A DNA stretch of 64,000 nucleotides from Neobacillus sp. OS1-2. GTDB taxonomy: Bacteria; Bacillota; Bacilli; Bacillales; Cytobacillaceae. The stretch's first letter is position 1. The number at the start of each line of letters is the position of its first letter. A program made the position numbers and the translations under genes. The stretch is taken from positions 1,984,001 through 2,048,000 of the forward strand of contig NZ_CP133265.1 of assembly GCF_030915505.1 (NCBI RefSeq), given 5' to 3'. The notes beneath the pieces were generated by a model. It was not told where the DNA came from. It was given only the letters and a program-made list of their open reading frames with translations, and did not search any database. Below, piece by piece: positions 38,916-50,352 of the stretch.

Positions 38916-38970
38916 TTGCATCTACATAAAATTTTCAGTATAATTAAAGTCAAATATAGTCAAAGTCAGA
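38916..38970 (+). promoter_or_regulatory. ctsR operon promoter and CtsR operator
   Basis: TTGCAT (38916), 17 bp, TATAAT (38939). Directly after lies AGTCAAA-TAT-AGTCAAA (38948-38964), the CtsR heptad repeat, with a third partial heptad AGTCAGA to 38970. The operator covers the start site, so CtsR represses its own operon. Confidence 0.93.
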
Positions 38971-38987
38971 TGATGGGAGGTGGGAAG

Positions 38988-39449
38988 ATGAGAAACATCT
39001 CCGATATTATTGAAAAATACCTAAAGCAGGTTCTAGAACTAAGTGAGGAGGATCTGGTTGAAATTAAGCGGAGTGAAATCGCGGATAAATTTCAATGTGT
39101 GCCTTCACAAATCAATTATGTAATCAATACGCGTTTTACGATTGAAAGAGGATATATAGTTGAGAGTAAACGGGGCGGTGGTGGATATATTCGGATTATA
39201 AAGGTTCAATCCCACGATTTGGCCCATTTAATCGATCATTTGATGTCACTCGTTCAAAATCGGATTAGTCAATCAAGTGCGGAGGATGTCATTGTTAGAC
39301 TTGTTCAAGAGGAGATTATTACAAAGCGTGAGGCGAAGATTATGTTAAGTGTCATTGATCGTTCCGTATTATATATTGATCTTCCATTCCGAGATGAACT
39401 AAGAGCAAGAATGCTAAAAGCCATGTTAACTTCTTTAAAATATAAATAA
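38988..39449 (+). CDS. ctsR: class III heat-shock repressor CtsR
   Basis: 153 residues from ATG 38988 (GGGAGGTGG site), giving the family start MRNISDIIEKYLKQ. Winged-helix DNA-binding half with the GGGGYIR tetraglycine loop (about 62-68). Represses clp genes until heat inactivates it and McsB/ClpCP removes it. The open frame reaches 38889, but that would include the operator. Confidence 0.96.
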   Translation: MRNISDIIEKYLKQVLELSEEDLVEIKRSEIADKFQCVPSQINYVINTRFTIERGYIVESKRGGGGYIRIIKVQSHDLAHLIDHLMSLVQNRISQSSAEDVIVRLVQEEIITKREAKIMLSVIDRSVLYIDLPFRDELRARMLKAMLTSLKYK

Positions 39450-39474
39450 TTATCGCAGCCGGAGAGGTGAAAGT

Positions 39475-40023
39475 ATGATTTGCCAAGAATGCAATCAAAG
39501 GCCTGCAGCACTTCATTTTACAAAAATCATTAATGGTGAAAAAACAGAAGTGCATCTTTGTGAGAAATGTGCGCAGGAAAAAGGTGAAATGTTTATTTTG
39601 AACGGAGAGTCGGGTTTTGCGTTTAATAATTTATTAGCAGGTCTATTGAACATTGACCCCACTTTTCAAAAACCAAGCCAAAGCCCGTTTCATCAGGAGG
39701 AAATCCTTCAGTGCACGCAATGTGCTATGACATTTCCACAGTTTTTAGAGGTTGGCCGCTTTGGATGTTCACATTGTTACGAAACCTTTAAGGATCAGTT
39801 AAAGCCTGTTTTAAGGCGCCTTCATAGTGGGAACTGGACCCACAATGGGAAAATCCCTAAAAGAATTGGCGGTGGGATACATCTTCGGAAACAAATTGAT
39901 GAGCTAAAAGGTGATTTAAAAGAGTCCATCACCCATGAAGAGTTTGAAAAAGCAGCGGAGATACGCGATGAAATACGTACATTAGAGAAAAAATTAGCCG
40001 AAAGCGTTGAGGGAGGGGAATAA
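39475..40023 (+). CDS. mcsA: McsB activator protein McsA
   Basis: 182 residues. Two CXXC zinc pairs near the start (CQEC, CEKC), two more in the middle (CTQC, CSHC) and a C-terminal UVR motif (about 140-175). Binds and activates the arginine kinase McsB. Second gene of the ctsR operon. Confidence 0.95.
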   Translation: MICQECNQRPAALHFTKIINGEKTEVHLCEKCAQEKGEMFILNGESGFAFNNLLAGLLNIDPTFQKPSQSPFHQEEILQCTQCAMTFPQFLEVGRFGCSHCYETFKDQLKPVLRRLHSGNWTHNGKIPKRIGGGIHLRKQIDELKGDLKESITHEEFEKAAEIRDEIRTLEKKLAESVEGGE

Positions 40024-40024
40024 C

Positions 40025-41095
40025 GTGTCGCTTGAACGTTTTCTAAATCAAGCCGTCAGCTCCTGGATGAGCGAGGAGGGACCTGATTCGGACATTGTCC
40101 TTAGTTCCCGCATCCGTTTAGCGCGAAACTTTGAGGACTATAAATTTCCAACTGTTTTTTCACATGAAGAAGCAAAGATGATTATTGTAAATATGGAAGA
40201 AATATTAAAAAAAACCCCAGTTCAAAAGTTTGGCCAGATGGAATTGTTAAAAATTGATGAAATGCAGCCTCTTCAGAAAAGGGTATTGGTAGAGAAGCAT
40301 TTGATTAGCCCGAAGTTGGCTGAGGATTCGCCACACGGTGCCGTTCTATTAACCGAAAACGAAGAAGTTAGTATTATGATTAATGAAGAGGATCATATTC
40401 GAATTCAATGCTTATTTCCGGGATTACAATTATCCGAGGCATTGGATGCCGCAAATGTAATCGATGATTGGCTTGAAAGTAATATTCAAATTGCGTTTGA
40501 TGAAAAGCATGGTTATTTAACAAGTTGTCCGACGAATGTGGGCACAGGTCTTCGTGCATCCGTTATGATGCATTTGCCCGGATTAATCTTAACGCAGAAA
40601 ATTAATCGAATCATACCTGCTATTCACCAATTAGGACTTGTGGTAAGAGGGATTTACGGCGAGGGCAGTGAGGCATTGGGGAATATTTTTCAAATTTCCA
40701 ATCAAATTACCCTTGGTAAATCAGAAGAGGACATCAGCCGTGATCTAAAGGGTGTCGTCAGCCAGTTAATTTCGCAAGAAAGGTCCGCACGTGAAGCATT
40801 ACGGAAAACTTCGAACATACAATTAGAAGACAGGGTGTACCGATCATTAGGAGTCTTATCTAATAGCCGGATTATTGAAACAAAAGAAGCGGCAAGATGT
40901 TTATCAGATGTAAGGATTGGCATAGATATGGGGTATATAGAAAATATGCCGAAGTCAATTTTAAATGAATTAATGATTTTGACCCAGCCGGGTTTTCTTC
41001 AACAATATGCCGGTGGTCCGTTACGGCCATACGAAAGGGATATAAGAAGAGCAACATTAATTAGAGAACGACTAAATATGGAACTTCAAAAATAG
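40025..41095 (+). CDS. mcsB: protein arginine kinase McsB
   Basis: 356 residues from GTG 40025 (GGAGGGGAATAAC site); start one base after the mcsA stop. Phosphagen-kinase fold with [12 protein letters not shown] (about 23-34) and [15 protein letters not shown] around the conserved cysteine (about 166). Phosphorylates arginine on CtsR and on misfolded proteins, marking them for ClpCP. Confidence 0.96.
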   Translation: MSLERFLNQAVSSWMSEEGPDSDIVLSSRIRLARNFEDYKFPTVFSHEEAKMIIVNMEEILKKTPVQKFGQMELLKIDEMQPLQKRVLVEKHLISPKLAEDSPHGAVLLTENEEVSIMINEEDHIRIQCLFPGLQLSEALDAANVIDDWLESNIQIAFDEKHGYLTSCPTNVGTGLRASVMMHLPGLILTQKINRIIPAIHQLGLVVRGIYGEGSEALGNIFQISNQITLGKSEEDISRDLKGVVSQLISQERSAREALRKTSNIQLEDRVYRSLGVLSNSRIIETKEAARCLSDVRIGIDMGYIENMPKSILNELMILTQPGFLQQYAGGPLRPYERDIRRATLIRERLNMELQK

Positions 41096-41112
41096 GTGAG
41101 GAGGAAGAGAAT

Positions 41113-43554
41113 ATGATGTTTGGACGTTTTACCGAAAGGGCACAGAAGGTATTGGCATTGGCACAAGAGGAAGCGATTCGACTTGGACATAACAACATTG
41201 GGACTGAGCATATTTTGTTAGGGTTAGTTCGCGAGGGTGAAGGAATTGCTGCGAAAGCACTGTATGGGCTTGGATTGGGTTCTGATAAGATCCAAAAAGA
41301 AGTAGAAAATTTAATTGGCAAAGGACAAGAAACTTCCCAAACGATTCACTATACTCCTAGAGCGAAAAAGGTTATTGAATTATCAATGGATGAGGCGCGG
41401 AAATTAGGCCATTCCTATGTTGGTACGGAGCATATCTTGTTAGGTTTAATCCGTGAGGGTGAAGGGGTTGCCGCCCGGGTACTTAATAATCTTGGTGTCA
41501 GCTTGAATAAAGCGCGCCAGCAGGTACTGCAATTATTAGGCAGCAATGAATCCGGTGGTCATCAGGGCGGGGCATCAGCGAGTGCTAACACACCAACACT
41601 TGATGGTCTTGCGAGGGATTTAACGTCTATTGCGCGAGAGGGAAGCTTGGACCCAGTGATCGGACGTAGTAAGGAGATTCAGCGTGTTATTGAGGTGTTA
41701 AGCCGTCGAACCAAAAATAATCCTGTATTAATCGGTGAACCGGGGGTAGGGAAAACAGCAATTGCAGAGGGGCTTGCACAGCAAATTGTCAATAATGAAG
41801 TCCCGGAGATCCTTCGTGATAAGCGAGTGATGACCCTTGATATGGGAACGGTTGTTGCAGGAACAAAATATCGGGGTGAATTTGAGGATCGCTTGAAAAA
41901 GGTCATGGATGAAATCCGCCAAGCGGGAAATATTATTTTGTTCATTGATGAGCTGCATACATTAATTGGTGCAGGTGGAGCAGAGGGTGCCATTGATGCC
42001 TCCAACATCTTAAAACCGTCCCTTGCCCGCGGTGAGCTGCAATGTATTGGGGCAACAACACTTGATGAATATCGGAAATATATTGAAAAAGACGCCGCGC
42101 TAGAACGACGCTTCCAGCCAATTCGCGTCGATGAACCAACAGCTGAGGAATCCATTCAGATTTTAGAAGGCTTGCGTGACCGTTATGAGGCCCACCACCG
42201 AGTTTCGATCACCGATGAAGCTATTCAAGCAGCAGTTAAACTTTCAGACCGTTATATTTCCGACAGGTTCCTGCCGGATAAAGCGATTGACTTGATCGAT
42301 GAAGCGGGATCAAAGGTGCGGCTCCGCTCCTATACAACACCGCCTAATTTAAAGGAATTAGAAGTGAAGCTTGATGAAGTAAGAAAAGAAAAGGATTCTG
42401 CTGTTCAAAGTCAGGAATTTGAAAAAGCAGCTTCATTACGAGATACAGAGCAGCGACTTCGTGAACAACTTGAAGAAACAAAGAAGACATGGAAAGAAAA
42501 GCAAGGAAAAGAAAATAATGAGGTGACCGTTGAGGATATTGCAAGTGTAGTATCGAGCTGGACCGGTGTTCCTGTCTCCAAGCTTGCTGAAACGGAAACA
42601 GCTAAACTCCTTAATTTAGAAGAGGTACTCCATTCTCGTATTATCGGTCAAGAAGAAGCTGTTATAGCAGTTTCAAAGGCCGTTCGCCGTGCGAGGGCAG
42701 GGCTAAAGGATCCAAAGCGCCCAATCGGTTCTTTTGTCTTCCTAGGACCTACAGGTGTAGGGAAAACTGAATTGGCTCGTGCTTTGGCAGAAGCCATGTT
42801 TGGTGATGAAGATGCGATGATTCGGATTGATATGTCTGAATACATGGAGAAGCACTCCACATCTAGACTAGTTGGTTCGCCTCCAGGATATGTTGGTTAT
42901 GAAGAGGGCGGGCAATTAACGGAAAAAGTCCGCAGAAAACCATACTCTGTCATACTACTGGATGAAATTGAAAAAGCACATCCGGATGTATTTAATATCC
43001 TTCTTCAAGTACTTGAGGATGGCCGCCTGACCGATTCAAAAGGCAGAACAGTAGACTTCCGAAATACCGTTCTGATTATGACATCGAATGTTGGTGCAGA
43101 ACAACTTAAACGAAATAAATATGTTGGATTTAATATTCAGGATGGTCAACAGGATTACAAGGACATGAAGGGTAAAGTGATGGAAGAGTTGAAGAAGGCC
43201 TTCCGTCCGGAATTCTTGAATCGAATTGATGAGATCATTGTCTTCCATGCATTAGAAAGAAAGCACCTAAACGAAATTGTTACTCTGCTTTCTGCACAGT
43301 TAATCAACCGCTTAAAAGAGCAAGATATTTCACTTGACTTAACGGATGCAGCAAAAGAGAAGATTTCACAGGAAGGGTATGACCCTGAGTACGGGGCAAG
43401 ACCACTAAGAAGGGCCATTCAAAAGCATATTGAAGACCGTCTGTCTGAAGAATTATTAAAGGGAACATTATTAACAGGTCAAAATGTTATAATTGATGTG
43501 GATCATGGCGAATTTATTGTAAGATTGGCGGAAAAAACAAGCTTAGTAAAATAG
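41113..43554 (+). CDS. clpC: ClpC AAA+ unfoldase of the ClpCP protease
   Basis: 813 residues. N-terminal Clp repeat domain (1-150), two AAA modules with Walker A GEPGVGKT (about 207) and GPTGVGKT (about 546), a UVR-bearing middle domain (about 410-470), and the ClpP-binding VGF loop (KYVGF, about 675). Unfolds proteins tagged by McsB or adaptors for ClpP. Ends at a strong hairpin. Confidence 0.97.
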   Translation: MMFGRFTERAQKVLALAQEEAIRLGHNNIGTEHILLGLVREGEGIAAKALYGLGLGSDKIQKEVENLIGKGQETSQTIHYTPRAKKVIELSMDEARKLGHSYVGTEHILLGLIREGEGVAARVLNNLGVSLNKARQQVLQLLGSNESGGHQGGASASANTPTLDGLARDLTSIAREGSLDPVIGRSKEIQRVIEVLSRRTKNNPVLIGEPGVGKTAIAEGLAQQIVNNEVPEILRDKRVMTLDMGTVVAGTKYRGEFEDRLKKVMDEIRQAGNIILFIDELHTLIGAGGAEGAIDASNILKPSLARGELQCIGATTLDEYRKYIEKDAALERRFQPIRVDEPTAEESIQILEGLRDRYEAHHRVSITDEAIQAAVKLSDRYISDRFLPDKAIDLIDEAGSKVRLRSYTTPPNLKELEVKLDEVRKEKDSAVQSQEFEKAASLRDTEQRLREQLEETKKTWKEKQGKENNEVTVEDIASVVSSWTGVPVSKLAETETAKLLNLEEVLHSRIIGQEEAVIAVSKAVRRARAGLKDPKRPIGSFVFLGPTGVGKTELARALAEAMFGDEDAMIRIDMSEYMEKHSTSRLVGSPPGYVGYEEGGQLTEKVRRKPYSVILLDEIEKAHPDVFNILLQVLEDGRLTDSKGRTVDFRNTVLIMTSNVGAEQLKRNKYVGFNIQDGQQDYKDMKGKVMEELKKAFRPEFLNRIDEIIVFHALERKHLNEIVTLLSAQLINRLKEQDISLDLTDAAKEKISQEGYDPEYGARPLRRAIQKHIEDRLSEELLKGTLLTGQNVIIDVDHGEFIVRLAEKTSLVK

Positions 43555-43580
43555 CCGAACAAATACCATGAAACAAAGGT

Positions 43581-43622
43581 AGAGGTACACGTGAATAAAA
43601 TCAACCCGTGTACCTCTTTTTC
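43581..43622 (+). terminator. terminator between clpC and radA
   Basis: AGAGGTACACG/CGTGTACCTCT, eleven perfect pairs, with a T tail. It largely separates radA-disA from the CtsR operon. Confidence 0.88.
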
Positions 43623-43670
43623 CGTTTCTTGAACAACACTAGATAATTTTAATTAGGAAGTGCATAAACA

Positions 43671-45050
43671 ATGGCAAAGAAAAAGACAGTCTATGTTTGT
43701 TCCGGCTGTGGTCACCATCATGCCAAGTGGCAAGGATTTTGCAATTCCTGTGGTGCGATGAGTACGCTTCAAGAGGAAAATAATGAAAAACAATCGACCG
43801 CAACCAAGGTTTCAAAGGGGATTGCGTCAGTTAAAAGGTTAACAGATGCTAAATCGCAAAATAGTGATAGAATTATCACCGATATGGGTGAGTTTAATCG
43901 GGTAATGGGTGGTGGAATCGTAAGAGACTCTATAACCATTATTACGGCAAAACCGGGTGCGGGAAAGTCCACTCTCCTTTTACAAGTATCCCAAGACCTT
44001 GCAGAAAAGGGAAATAAGGTGTTGTATGCTTCGGGAGAAGAGAGTGATAGTCAAATTAAACGCAGGGCCGAACGTATTTTACCAAGGGTGGATCCTAATA
44101 TCTTTGTACACGCTGATACAAGCTTAAATAATGTGCTGGCATGTATCGAAGAAGTGGACCCCGACTTAATCATTATTGACAGTATCCAAACATTTGTTCT
44201 CGAAGAGTACAATTCAAGACCGGGGTCCCCAACCCAGACAATGGAATGTGCAAATGAGCTTTTAAAAGTGGCTAAAAGTGCTGCCAGACCACGTGCAGTG
44301 ATTATGGTTGGCCAAATGACCAAAGATGACGAACTTGCCGGATTAAGAGCATTGGAGCATTTAGTTGATACGGTGTTAATCATTGATGGAGAACAAGGTG
44401 AAGAACTAAAGGCCCTTTCAGCAAGTAAAAATCGATACGGCAGCACCGGTGAAATGGGCTTTTTTGCTATGACGGAGTCGGGAATGGTTGGTATAGAGAA
44501 TCCATCCGAGTTCTTTATGACTCAAAGAGATGGAGTCGTAAGTGGAAGTGCTTTAACCGTCATTAAAGAAGGTACAAGACCAATAATTGTAGAAATAGAA
44601 AGTTTAGTTTCACCAACGTTCACACCTTATCCTTCCCGAATAGGTGAATGTATGCGAAAAGATCAAATTAGCACCTTGACGGCTATTTTGGAACAAAGAG
44701 CGAGTCTACAAATGCTCAATCAGAATGTGGTTATTAAGACTACGGGTGGAATTCGCTTGAAAGAGCAATCAAGTAATCTTGCAGCGTTGATGAGTATTGT
44801 TTCCTCCTATAAAGATAAAGGCATTTCCAATGATACTGTATTTATTGCCGATATTGGTTTAACGGGTGAATTAAAGAAAGTTCCAGCACTTGAGTCTAGA
44901 GTAAAGGAATTAGAAAGAATGGGATTTAAGAAAGTGTATGTAGCTAAAAATGCACTAAAAAATCCAAATGGCTTTAAAGAAATCGATGTAATACCTTGTA
45001 ATACGCTTTCTGAGGTTATTAACAAGGTTTTTAGGGATTACCCCTTCTAA
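43671..45050 (+). CDS. radA: RadA/Sms-type DNA repair ATPase (divergent form)
   Basis: 459 residues. Zinc finger CSGC-CNSC (10-27), RecA-like core with Walker A AKPGAGKS, the RadA-specific motif KNRYG (usually KNRFG), and a Lon-like C-terminal domain. RadA helps branch migration in recombination and genetic exchange. Location between clpC and disA is canonical, but the sequence differs from the bacillus RadA I know (Walker A there is GDPGIGKS, and the PTFTPYPSR segment is unlike it) and looks closer to clostridial-type RadA. AGGAAG ribosome-binding site. Confidence 0.87.
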   Translation: MAKKKTVYVCSGCGHHHAKWQGFCNSCGAMSTLQEENNEKQSTATKVSKGIASVKRLTDAKSQNSDRIITDMGEFNRVMGGGIVRDSITIITAKPGAGKSTLLLQVSQDLAEKGNKVLYASGEESDSQIKRRAERILPRVDPNIFVHADTSLNNVLACIEEVDPDLIIIDSIQTFVLEEYNSRPGSPTQTMECANELLKVAKSAARPRAVIMVGQMTKDDELAGLRALEHLVDTVLIIDGEQGEELKALSASKNRYGSTGEMGFFAMTESGMVGIENPSEFFMTQRDGVVSGSALTVIKEGTRPIIVEIESLVSPTFTPYPSRIGECMRKDQISTLTAILEQRASLQMLNQNVVIKTTGGIRLKEQSSNLAALMSIVSSYKDKGISNDTVFIADIGLTGELKKVPALESRVKELERMGFKKVYVAKNALKNPNGFKEIDVIPCNTLSEVINKVFRDYPF

Positions 45051-45091
45051 AACGTAAAGGCTGTTTGGTGATAAGTCCGCAGCATATATTG

Positions 45092-45097
45092 TATAAT
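45092..45097 (+). promoter_or_regulatory. -10 box for disA (candidate)
   Basis: A perfect TATAAT 43 bases before disA, without a clear -35 box. Confidence 0.35.
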
Positions 45098-45140
45098 TGA
45101 ATTAGCATATATTGTCAGTGAACTTACCGGGGGATTGCAG

Positions 45141-46214
45141 ATGGAAAATAAAAAGCTTGGTGAACAATCTATTAGTGATGTATTACAGTTTCTTGCACCT
45201 GGTACTCCCTTACGCGAGGGGATTGATAATGTCCTTAGGGCGAACACTGGGGGTCTCATTGTCGTTGGCTATAATGAAAAGGTAAAGGGTATCGTTGATG
45301 GCGGCTTTGAAATTAATTGTCCCTTTTCGCCAAGCTTTTTATATGAATTGGCAAAAATGGATGGTGCGATAATCTTAAATGAGGTAGGCAATAAGATCCT
45401 TTTTGCGAATGCCCAGCTTGTACCAAACTCAGAAATACCATCATCCGAAACGGGGATGCGGCACCGCACGGCTGAAAGAGCAGCTAAACAAACAAAAACA
45501 CTGGTGATTGCCATTTCCCAAAGAAGAAATGTGATTACCTTATACCAGGGAAATTTTCGCTATGCATTAAAGGACATTGCGGTCATTTTGACAAAGGCCA
45601 ATCAAGCTATTCAGACGCTTGAAAAATACAAGGCAGTGCTTGAACAGAGTATTACAAATTTAAGTATTTTAGAGTTTGAAGAGTCTGTAACCTATAATGA
45701 CATTTTACTAGTCCTCCATCGTTTTGAAATGGTCTTAAAGATTAAAAGTGAACTATTGACCTTTCTCCATGAACTGGGGACTGAGGGACGCCTTATTCGC
45801 TTGCAAATGAATGAAATCTTAACCGATTTAGAAGAAGAAATGATGCTAATTATGAGAGATTATGCCTTCGAGCGGGAGAGTAAGTCTAGGGATGTGCTGC
45901 AGAGAATGCAGGCGTTGACATCGAGTGGAACCATCGAGGATGTGGTTTTATTAAAATTATTGGGCTACCTAGGCTATGTTCATCTTGATGAACATAAACC
46001 TCCAAGAGGCTATCGGATTTTACATAAGATTCCCAGACTGCCCGCCATTATTATTGAGAATCTTATTAGTTCATTTGGTGAACTGTCAAAGATTATCTTT
46101 GCCACAGTGGAGGAACTGGATGATGTCGAAGGTATTGGCGAAGTCCGTGCGAAAAAGATAAAAGAAGGCTTTAAGTTAATTAAAGAGCGGCTATATACAG
46201 ACCGGCAGCTATAA
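45141..46214 (+). CDS. disA: DNA-integrity scanning diadenylate cyclase DisA
   Basis: 357 residues from ATG 45141 (CCGGGGGA site). N-terminal diadenylate cyclase domain with DGA (about 75) and RHRTAER (about 107) motifs, a helical linker and a C-terminal helix-hairpin-helix ([12 protein letters not shown], about 330) for branched DNA. Makes c-di-AMP and stops on recombination intermediates; next to radA, its known partner. Confidence 0.96.
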   Translation: MENKKLGEQSISDVLQFLAPGTPLREGIDNVLRANTGGLIVVGYNEKVKGIVDGGFEINCPFSPSFLYELAKMDGAIILNEVGNKILFANAQLVPNSEIPSSETGMRHRTAERAAKQTKTLVIAISQRRNVITLYQGNFRYALKDIAVILTKANQAIQTLEKYKAVLEQSITNLSILEFEESVTYNDILLVLHRFEMVLKIKSELLTFLHELGTEGRLIRLQMNEILTDLEEEMMLIMRDYAFERESKSRDVLQRMQALTSSGTIEDVVLLKLLGYLGYVHLDEHKPPRGYRILHKIPRLPAIIIENLISSFGELSKIIFATVEELDDVEGIGEVRAKKIKEGFKLIKERLYTDRQL

Positions 46215-46220
46215 AAAGTA

Positions 46221-46249
46221 TTGAAAAAACAAATCTTGTATGCTAAAAT
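46221..46249 (+). promoter_or_regulatory. yacL promoter
   Basis: TTGAAA, 17 bp, TAAAAT preceded by TGC (extended -10). It lies 170 bases before yacL, leaving a leader of about 160 bases. A second TATAAT at 46393 may be another start. Confidence 0.6.
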
Positions 46250-46418
46250 GGGAAATTTCAATTTGTTTGACACCAATTTTTACAGATGCTACCCTATGAG
46301 GAGTAAGATTTTAACATAACAGATTTATTTCAAACTGTTAACAATTTGGAAAAATAATCACCAATTCAAGGTTTCATTTTTGTGAATATGTTTATAATGT
46401 ATTAGAGGAGGTGAAGGA

Positions 46419-47510
46419 ATGTTAAAACGAATTGTGCAAGCATGCTTCCTCATTATGGGAGGAACGCTTGGTATATGGTTATTGCCGGAATTGTTCAAAT
46501 TACTTTCTATGAATGACATTCCGATTATCAATAACTCATATGTTACTGCTATTTTAGGTGCTATTATTTTTTATCTTATTACCTTTTGGGCGGTAGATTA
46601 TGTCTTTAATTTCATTAAGTGGACGGAAGATTCCTTGGTGAAAATCCCTGTAACAAACGTGCTGTTTGGCAGTGTTGGGTTAATCTTTGGCTTAATCGTG
46701 GCCTTTTTAATTGGCTTTGCCCTTAATGCGGTTCAAGTGCCAATTTTAAATGCCGTGGCTCCGATTCTTTTGACACTTTTGTTTGGCTATATGGGCTTTC
46801 AAGTAGGCTTTAAAAAGAGGGATGAACTACTCGGTCTTTTTGGTAATCGCGGGAACAAGAAAAAGTCAGGGGATGAGGAAGCGGAAAAGGCAGAAGCCGG
46901 TAAAGCTTTGAAGATCTTGGATACGAGCGTAATTATTGACGGGCGCGTCGCAGATATTTGTCAGACAGGCTTTTTGGAAGGAATAATTGTGATTCCACGG
47001 TTTGTTCTTGAAGAGCTGCAGCATATCGCAGATTCTTCCGATGTACTGAAACGTAACCGCGGCCGCAGAGGATTAGATATCCTTAATCGGATTCAAAAGG
47101 AACTTGCCATCAAGGTCGAAATATATGAGGGCGACTTTGAAGAAATTAGTGAAGTAGATTCGAAGCTTGTGAAGCTGGCCAAGTTAACAAATGGCATTCT
47201 TGTAACCAATGATTTTAACTTAAATAAAGTGTGTGAGCTGCAGAATGTTACGGTGTTAAACATCAATGATCTGGCAAATGCCGTGAAGCCGGTTGTCCTT
47301 CCAGGTGAAGAATTAACCGTTCAAGTGATCAAAGACGGGAAAGAGTATCATCAGGGCGTTGCCTATTTAGATGACGGAACCATGATCGTTGTCGAGGAAG
47401 GCAGGGAATATATGGGCAAGCGGATTGAGGTACTAGTGACAAGTGTGCTTCAGACATCTGCCGGCCGAATGATTTTTGCCAAACCAAAGCTGTTAGAAAA
47501 AGCATTATAG
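46419..47510 (+). CDS. yacL: membrane PIN-TRAM domain protein YacL
   Basis: 363 residues. Four membrane segments in the first 125, then a PIN nuclease domain ([15 protein letters not shown], about 163-177; later conserved acids near 255) and a C-terminal TRAM domain (about 290-350). By family a membrane-bound RNase-like protein; the substrate is unknown. GAGGAGGTG ribosome-binding site. Confidence 0.9.
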   Translation: MLKRIVQACFLIMGGTLGIWLLPELFKLLSMNDIPIINNSYVTAILGAIIFYLITFWAVDYVFNFIKWTEDSLVKIPVTNVLFGSVGLIFGLIVAFLIGFALNAVQVPILNAVAPILLTLLFGYMGFQVGFKKRDELLGLFGNRGNKKKSGDEEAEKAEAGKALKILDTSVIIDGRVADICQTGFLEGIIVIPRFVLEELQHIADSSDVLKRNRGRRGLDILNRIQKELAIKVEIYEGDFEEISEVDSKLVKLAKLTNGILVTNDFNLNKVCELQNVTVLNINDLANAVKPVVLPGEELTVQVIKDGKEYHQGVAYLDDGTMIVVEEGREYMGKRIEVLVTSVLQTSAGRMIFAKPKLLEKAL

Positions 47511-47542
47511 ATGGATATAGATAGAGAGATTGGGGTTTTACT

Positions 47543-48235
47543 ATGACTTACCAGGTCATTCTCCCGGCGGCGGGGCAGGGAAAAAGAATGGGAGCAGGAA
47601 GAAATAAGCTTTTGTTAGAGCTGAATGGTGTACCAGTACTCATCCATACCTTACGGGTGTTCGACGAGGATGAGGAATGCAGTGGCATCATTTTAGCGAT
47701 TCATCCTCAAGATGAAAGAGAGTTTAAGGCATTGCTTAAAAAGTATCATATCAAGAAGGTAATGAAATTAGTGCCAGGTGGGAAAGAACGGCAGTATAGC
47801 ATTTTTAATGCCCTTAAAACAGTCAGTACCAATGGAATAATCCTTGTTCATGATGCGGCTCGCCCCTTTATTCGCAAGGAACAAATTCACCGTTTAACAG
47901 AAACAACGGAAGAAACCGGTGCAGCCATTATTGGGGTGCCAGCAAAAGATACGATGAAAAAGGTACAAGAAGGTCTGATTGTGGAAACGGTCGAACGTTC
48001 AAGCTTGTGGGCTGTTCAAACCCCGCAAGCTTTTCGTATTTCTTTACTTCAGGAAGCCTATGAGAAAGCGGATAAGGACCACTTCCTCGGGACGGATGAT
48101 GCCAGTTTAGTGGAGCGGCTCAATGTTCCTGTTGCTATGGTAGAGGGCGATTATGACAATATCAAACTGACAACACCTGAAGATTTATATTTTGCAGAAG
48201 CGATACTGAAAAAGAGAGAAATGGGGTTTTGCTGA
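47543..48235 (+). CDS. ispD: 2-C-methyl-D-erythritol 4-phosphate cytidylyltransferase
   Basis: 230 residues. [15 protein letters not shown] (about 7-21) binds CTP and VHDAARPF (about 102) is also diagnostic. Third step of the MEP isoprenoid pathway. Overlaps ispF by one base (TGATG), so the two are translationally coupled. Confidence 0.96.
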   Translation: MTYQVILPAAGQGKRMGAGRNKLLLELNGVPVLIHTLRVFDEDEECSGIILAIHPQDEREFKALLKKYHIKKVMKLVPGGKERQYSIFNALKTVSTNGIILVHDAARPFIRKEQIHRLTETTEETGAAIIGVPAKDTMKKVQEGLIVETVERSSLWAVQTPQAFRISLLQEAYEKADKDHFLGTDDASLVERLNVPVAMVEGDYDNIKLTTPEDLYFAEAILKKREMGFC

Positions 48236-48711
48236 TGTTTCGAATTGGACAGGGTTTTGATGTTCACCAATTAACAGAAGGGCGTCCGCTCATTATTGGC
48301 GGCATTACCATCCCTTATGAAAAAGGTCTTCTAGGCCATTCCGATGCCGATGTATTATTACATACCGTTTCAGATGCCTGTCTTGGGGCAATTGGGGAGG
48401 GAGATATCGGCAAGCATTTCCCCGATACTGATCCGAATTTTAAAAATGCTGATTCTGCAAAACTGATGGAGCATGTTTGGATGCTCGTTAAAGAGAAGGG
48501 GTATGAACTGGTTAATGCTGATTGCACTATTATCGCGCAAAAGCCGAAGATGGCTCCTTATATAGAGCAAATGCGTACCCGAATTGCGGAACTACTCGAG
48601 GCGGAACCGGAACAAATTAACGTAAAAGCAACAACGACAGAGAAACTTGGTTTTACCGGTAGAGGAGAGGGCATTGCCTCCCAAGTAGTAGTTTTATTAA
48701 AAAAGAAATGA
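48235..48711 (+). CDS. ispF: 2-C-methyl-D-erythritol 2,4-cyclodiphosphate synthase
   Basis: 158 residues from ATG 48235. Metal-binding GFDVHQL (about 7-13) and SDADVLLH (about 35-42) and [11 protein letters not shown] near the end. Cyclises the IspE product in the MEP pathway. Confidence 0.96.
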   Translation: MFRIGQGFDVHQLTEGRPLIIGGITIPYEKGLLGHSDADVLLHTVSDACLGAIGEGDIGKHFPDTDPNFKNADSAKLMEHVWMLVKEKGYELVNADCTIIAQKPKMAPYIEQMRTRIAELLEAEPEQINVKATTTEKLGFTGRGEGIASQVVVLLKKK

Positions 48712-48745
48712 TAAAATAATCAAAGAAAAAATTTAACTAAGAAAA

Positions 48746-48843
48746 GTGTCCAGCTGCAGCGCCTAGGGGCTCGGGGTCATAAGTCAATCCGTCTCGCCGG
48801 CTTGTCTAGACTCACGCCCCTGAGCAAGGCGCTTCCGCTTTTC
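48746..48843 (-). repeat. second subtype of the dispersed repeat (ispF-gltX)
   Basis: On the minus strand it runs from AAAAGCGGAAGCGCCT to AGGCGCTGCAGCTGGACA, about 98 bp. The same outer stem is present, but the second stem is AGGGGC/GCCCCT where others have AGCGGC/GCCGCT, and the inner palindrome is GTCTAGAC. The TTGACTTAT core is kept. Confidence 0.78.
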
Positions 48844-48863
48844 TAACTGGAGGCATTATTACT

Positions 48864-50321
48864 ATGTCAAACGAAGTTCGTGTAAGATATGCGCCAAGTC
48901 CAACGGGGCATTTACATATCGGAAACGCCCGTACGGCGCTATTCAATTATTTATTTGCTCGCAGCCAAGGCGGGAAGTTTATTATTCGGATTGAAGATAC
49001 TGATAAAAAACGGAATATTGCTGGCGGTGAGCAAAGCCAGTTAAAGTATTTAAAATGGCTTGGCATGGATTGGGATGAAAGTGTGGATGTCGGAGGGGAA
49101 TACGGCCCATACCGTCAATCAGAGCGGAATGACCTATATGAAACCTACTATAATCAATTGTTAGCAGATGGTCATGCCTATAAATGCTATTGTAACGAAG
49201 CAGAGCTTGAAGCAGAACGTGAAGCGCAAATGGAACGCGGCGAAACTCCTCACTATTCTGGTAAATGCCGTCATTTAACGGAGGAAGAGCGTCATCAACT
49301 TGAACAAGAAGGCCGTGAGCCAAGCATTCGAATGGTTGTACCGGAAGGGAAGACCTATACGTTTGATGATATGGTTAAGGGTCCTGTTTCCTTTGAATCA
49401 GAAGGAATGGGTGATTGGGTCATTATTAAAAAGGATGGGACGCCAACCTATAATTTTGCGGTAACGGTTGATGATTATTTAATGAAGATTTCCCATGTGC
49501 TTCGCGGTGATGACCATATTTCTAACACACCAAAGCAACTGATGGTTTATGAAGCATTAGGCTGGGAGCCACCGGTCTTTGGGCACATGACGTTGATTGT
49601 GAATGAAAGCCGTAAAAAATTAAGTAAGCGGGATGAATCCATTATTCAGTTCATCGAGCAATACGAAGAACTTGGGTACCTACCTGAAGCGTTATTTAAC
49701 TTTATTACCTTACTAGGCTGGTCACCGGCGGGTGAAGAAGAGCTTTATTCTAAGAATGAGTTTATTGAACTATTCGATGCAAGCCGTCTATCAAAATCGC
49801 CGGCATTATTTGATAAACAAAAACTGACGTGGATGAATAACCAATACATGAAAAAGATAGAGGTTGACCGGGTGCTTGAACTTGCACTCCCACACTTAAT
49901 CAAGGCAGGTCGTGTAAGTGCCAGTCTAACCGATGAAGAGCATCAATGGACTCGCCAATTAGTTGCGCTTTTACAAGAAAAAATGAGCTTTGGTGCAGAA
50001 ATCATTGGACTATCAGACATGTTCTTTAAAGAGGATGCGGAGTACGAAGAAGATGCAAAGGAAATCTTAGCAGGGGAAACCGTTCCTGAAGTTTTAAAGG
50101 CATTTTCTCATGAACTTGATCAGCTAGAAAGCTTTCAAGCGGATGGCATTAAAGCGGCGATGAAGGCAGTTCAAAAATCCACTGGCCAAAAGGGGAAAAA
50201 TCTGTTTATGCCGATTCGTGCGGCAGTAACAGGGCAGACGCATGGCCCGGATCTGCCGGAGACGATTGAGCTTTTAGGCAAAAATAAAGTTCAAAATAGA
50301 ATTCATAAAATTATTAGTTAA
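48864..50321 (+). CDS. gltX: glutamyl-tRNA synthetase
   Basis: 485 residues, class I. HIGH-type HLHIGNA (about 16-22), KMSKS-type KLSKR (about 253) and a zinc-site cysteine pair CYC...C in 108-140. Charges tRNA-Glu, and in bacilli also tRNA-Gln, which GatCAB then corrects. Followed by the cysE T-box. Confidence 0.97.
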   Translation: MSNEVRVRYAPSPTGHLHIGNARTALFNYLFARSQGGKFIIRIEDTDKKRNIAGGEQSQLKYLKWLGMDWDESVDVGGEYGPYRQSERNDLYETYYNQLLADGHAYKCYCNEAELEAEREAQMERGETPHYSGKCRHLTEEERHQLEQEGREPSIRMVVPEGKTYTFDDMVKGPVSFESEGMGDWVIIKKDGTPTYNFAVTVDDYLMKISHVLRGDDHISNTPKQLMVYEALGWEPPVFGHMTLIVNESRKKLSKRDESIIQFIEQYEELGYLPEALFNFITLLGWSPAGEEELYSKNEFIELFDASRLSKSPALFDKQKLTWMNNQYMKKIEVDRVLELALPHLIKAGRVSASLTDEEHQWTRQLVALLQEKMSFGAEIIGLSDMFFKEDAEYEEDAKEILAGETVPEVLKAFSHELDQLESFQADGIKAAMKAVQKSTGQKGKNLFMPIRAAVTGQTHGPDLPETIELLGKNKVQNRIHKIIS

Positions 50322-50346
50322 CATTGAAGACAAAATGTAATATAGT
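50318..50346 (+). promoter_or_regulatory. cysE-cysS promoter
   Basis: TTAACA, 17 bp, TATAGT, overlapping the last bases of gltX and starting the T-box leader. Confidence 0.6.
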
Positions 50347-50352
50347 ATAAGA

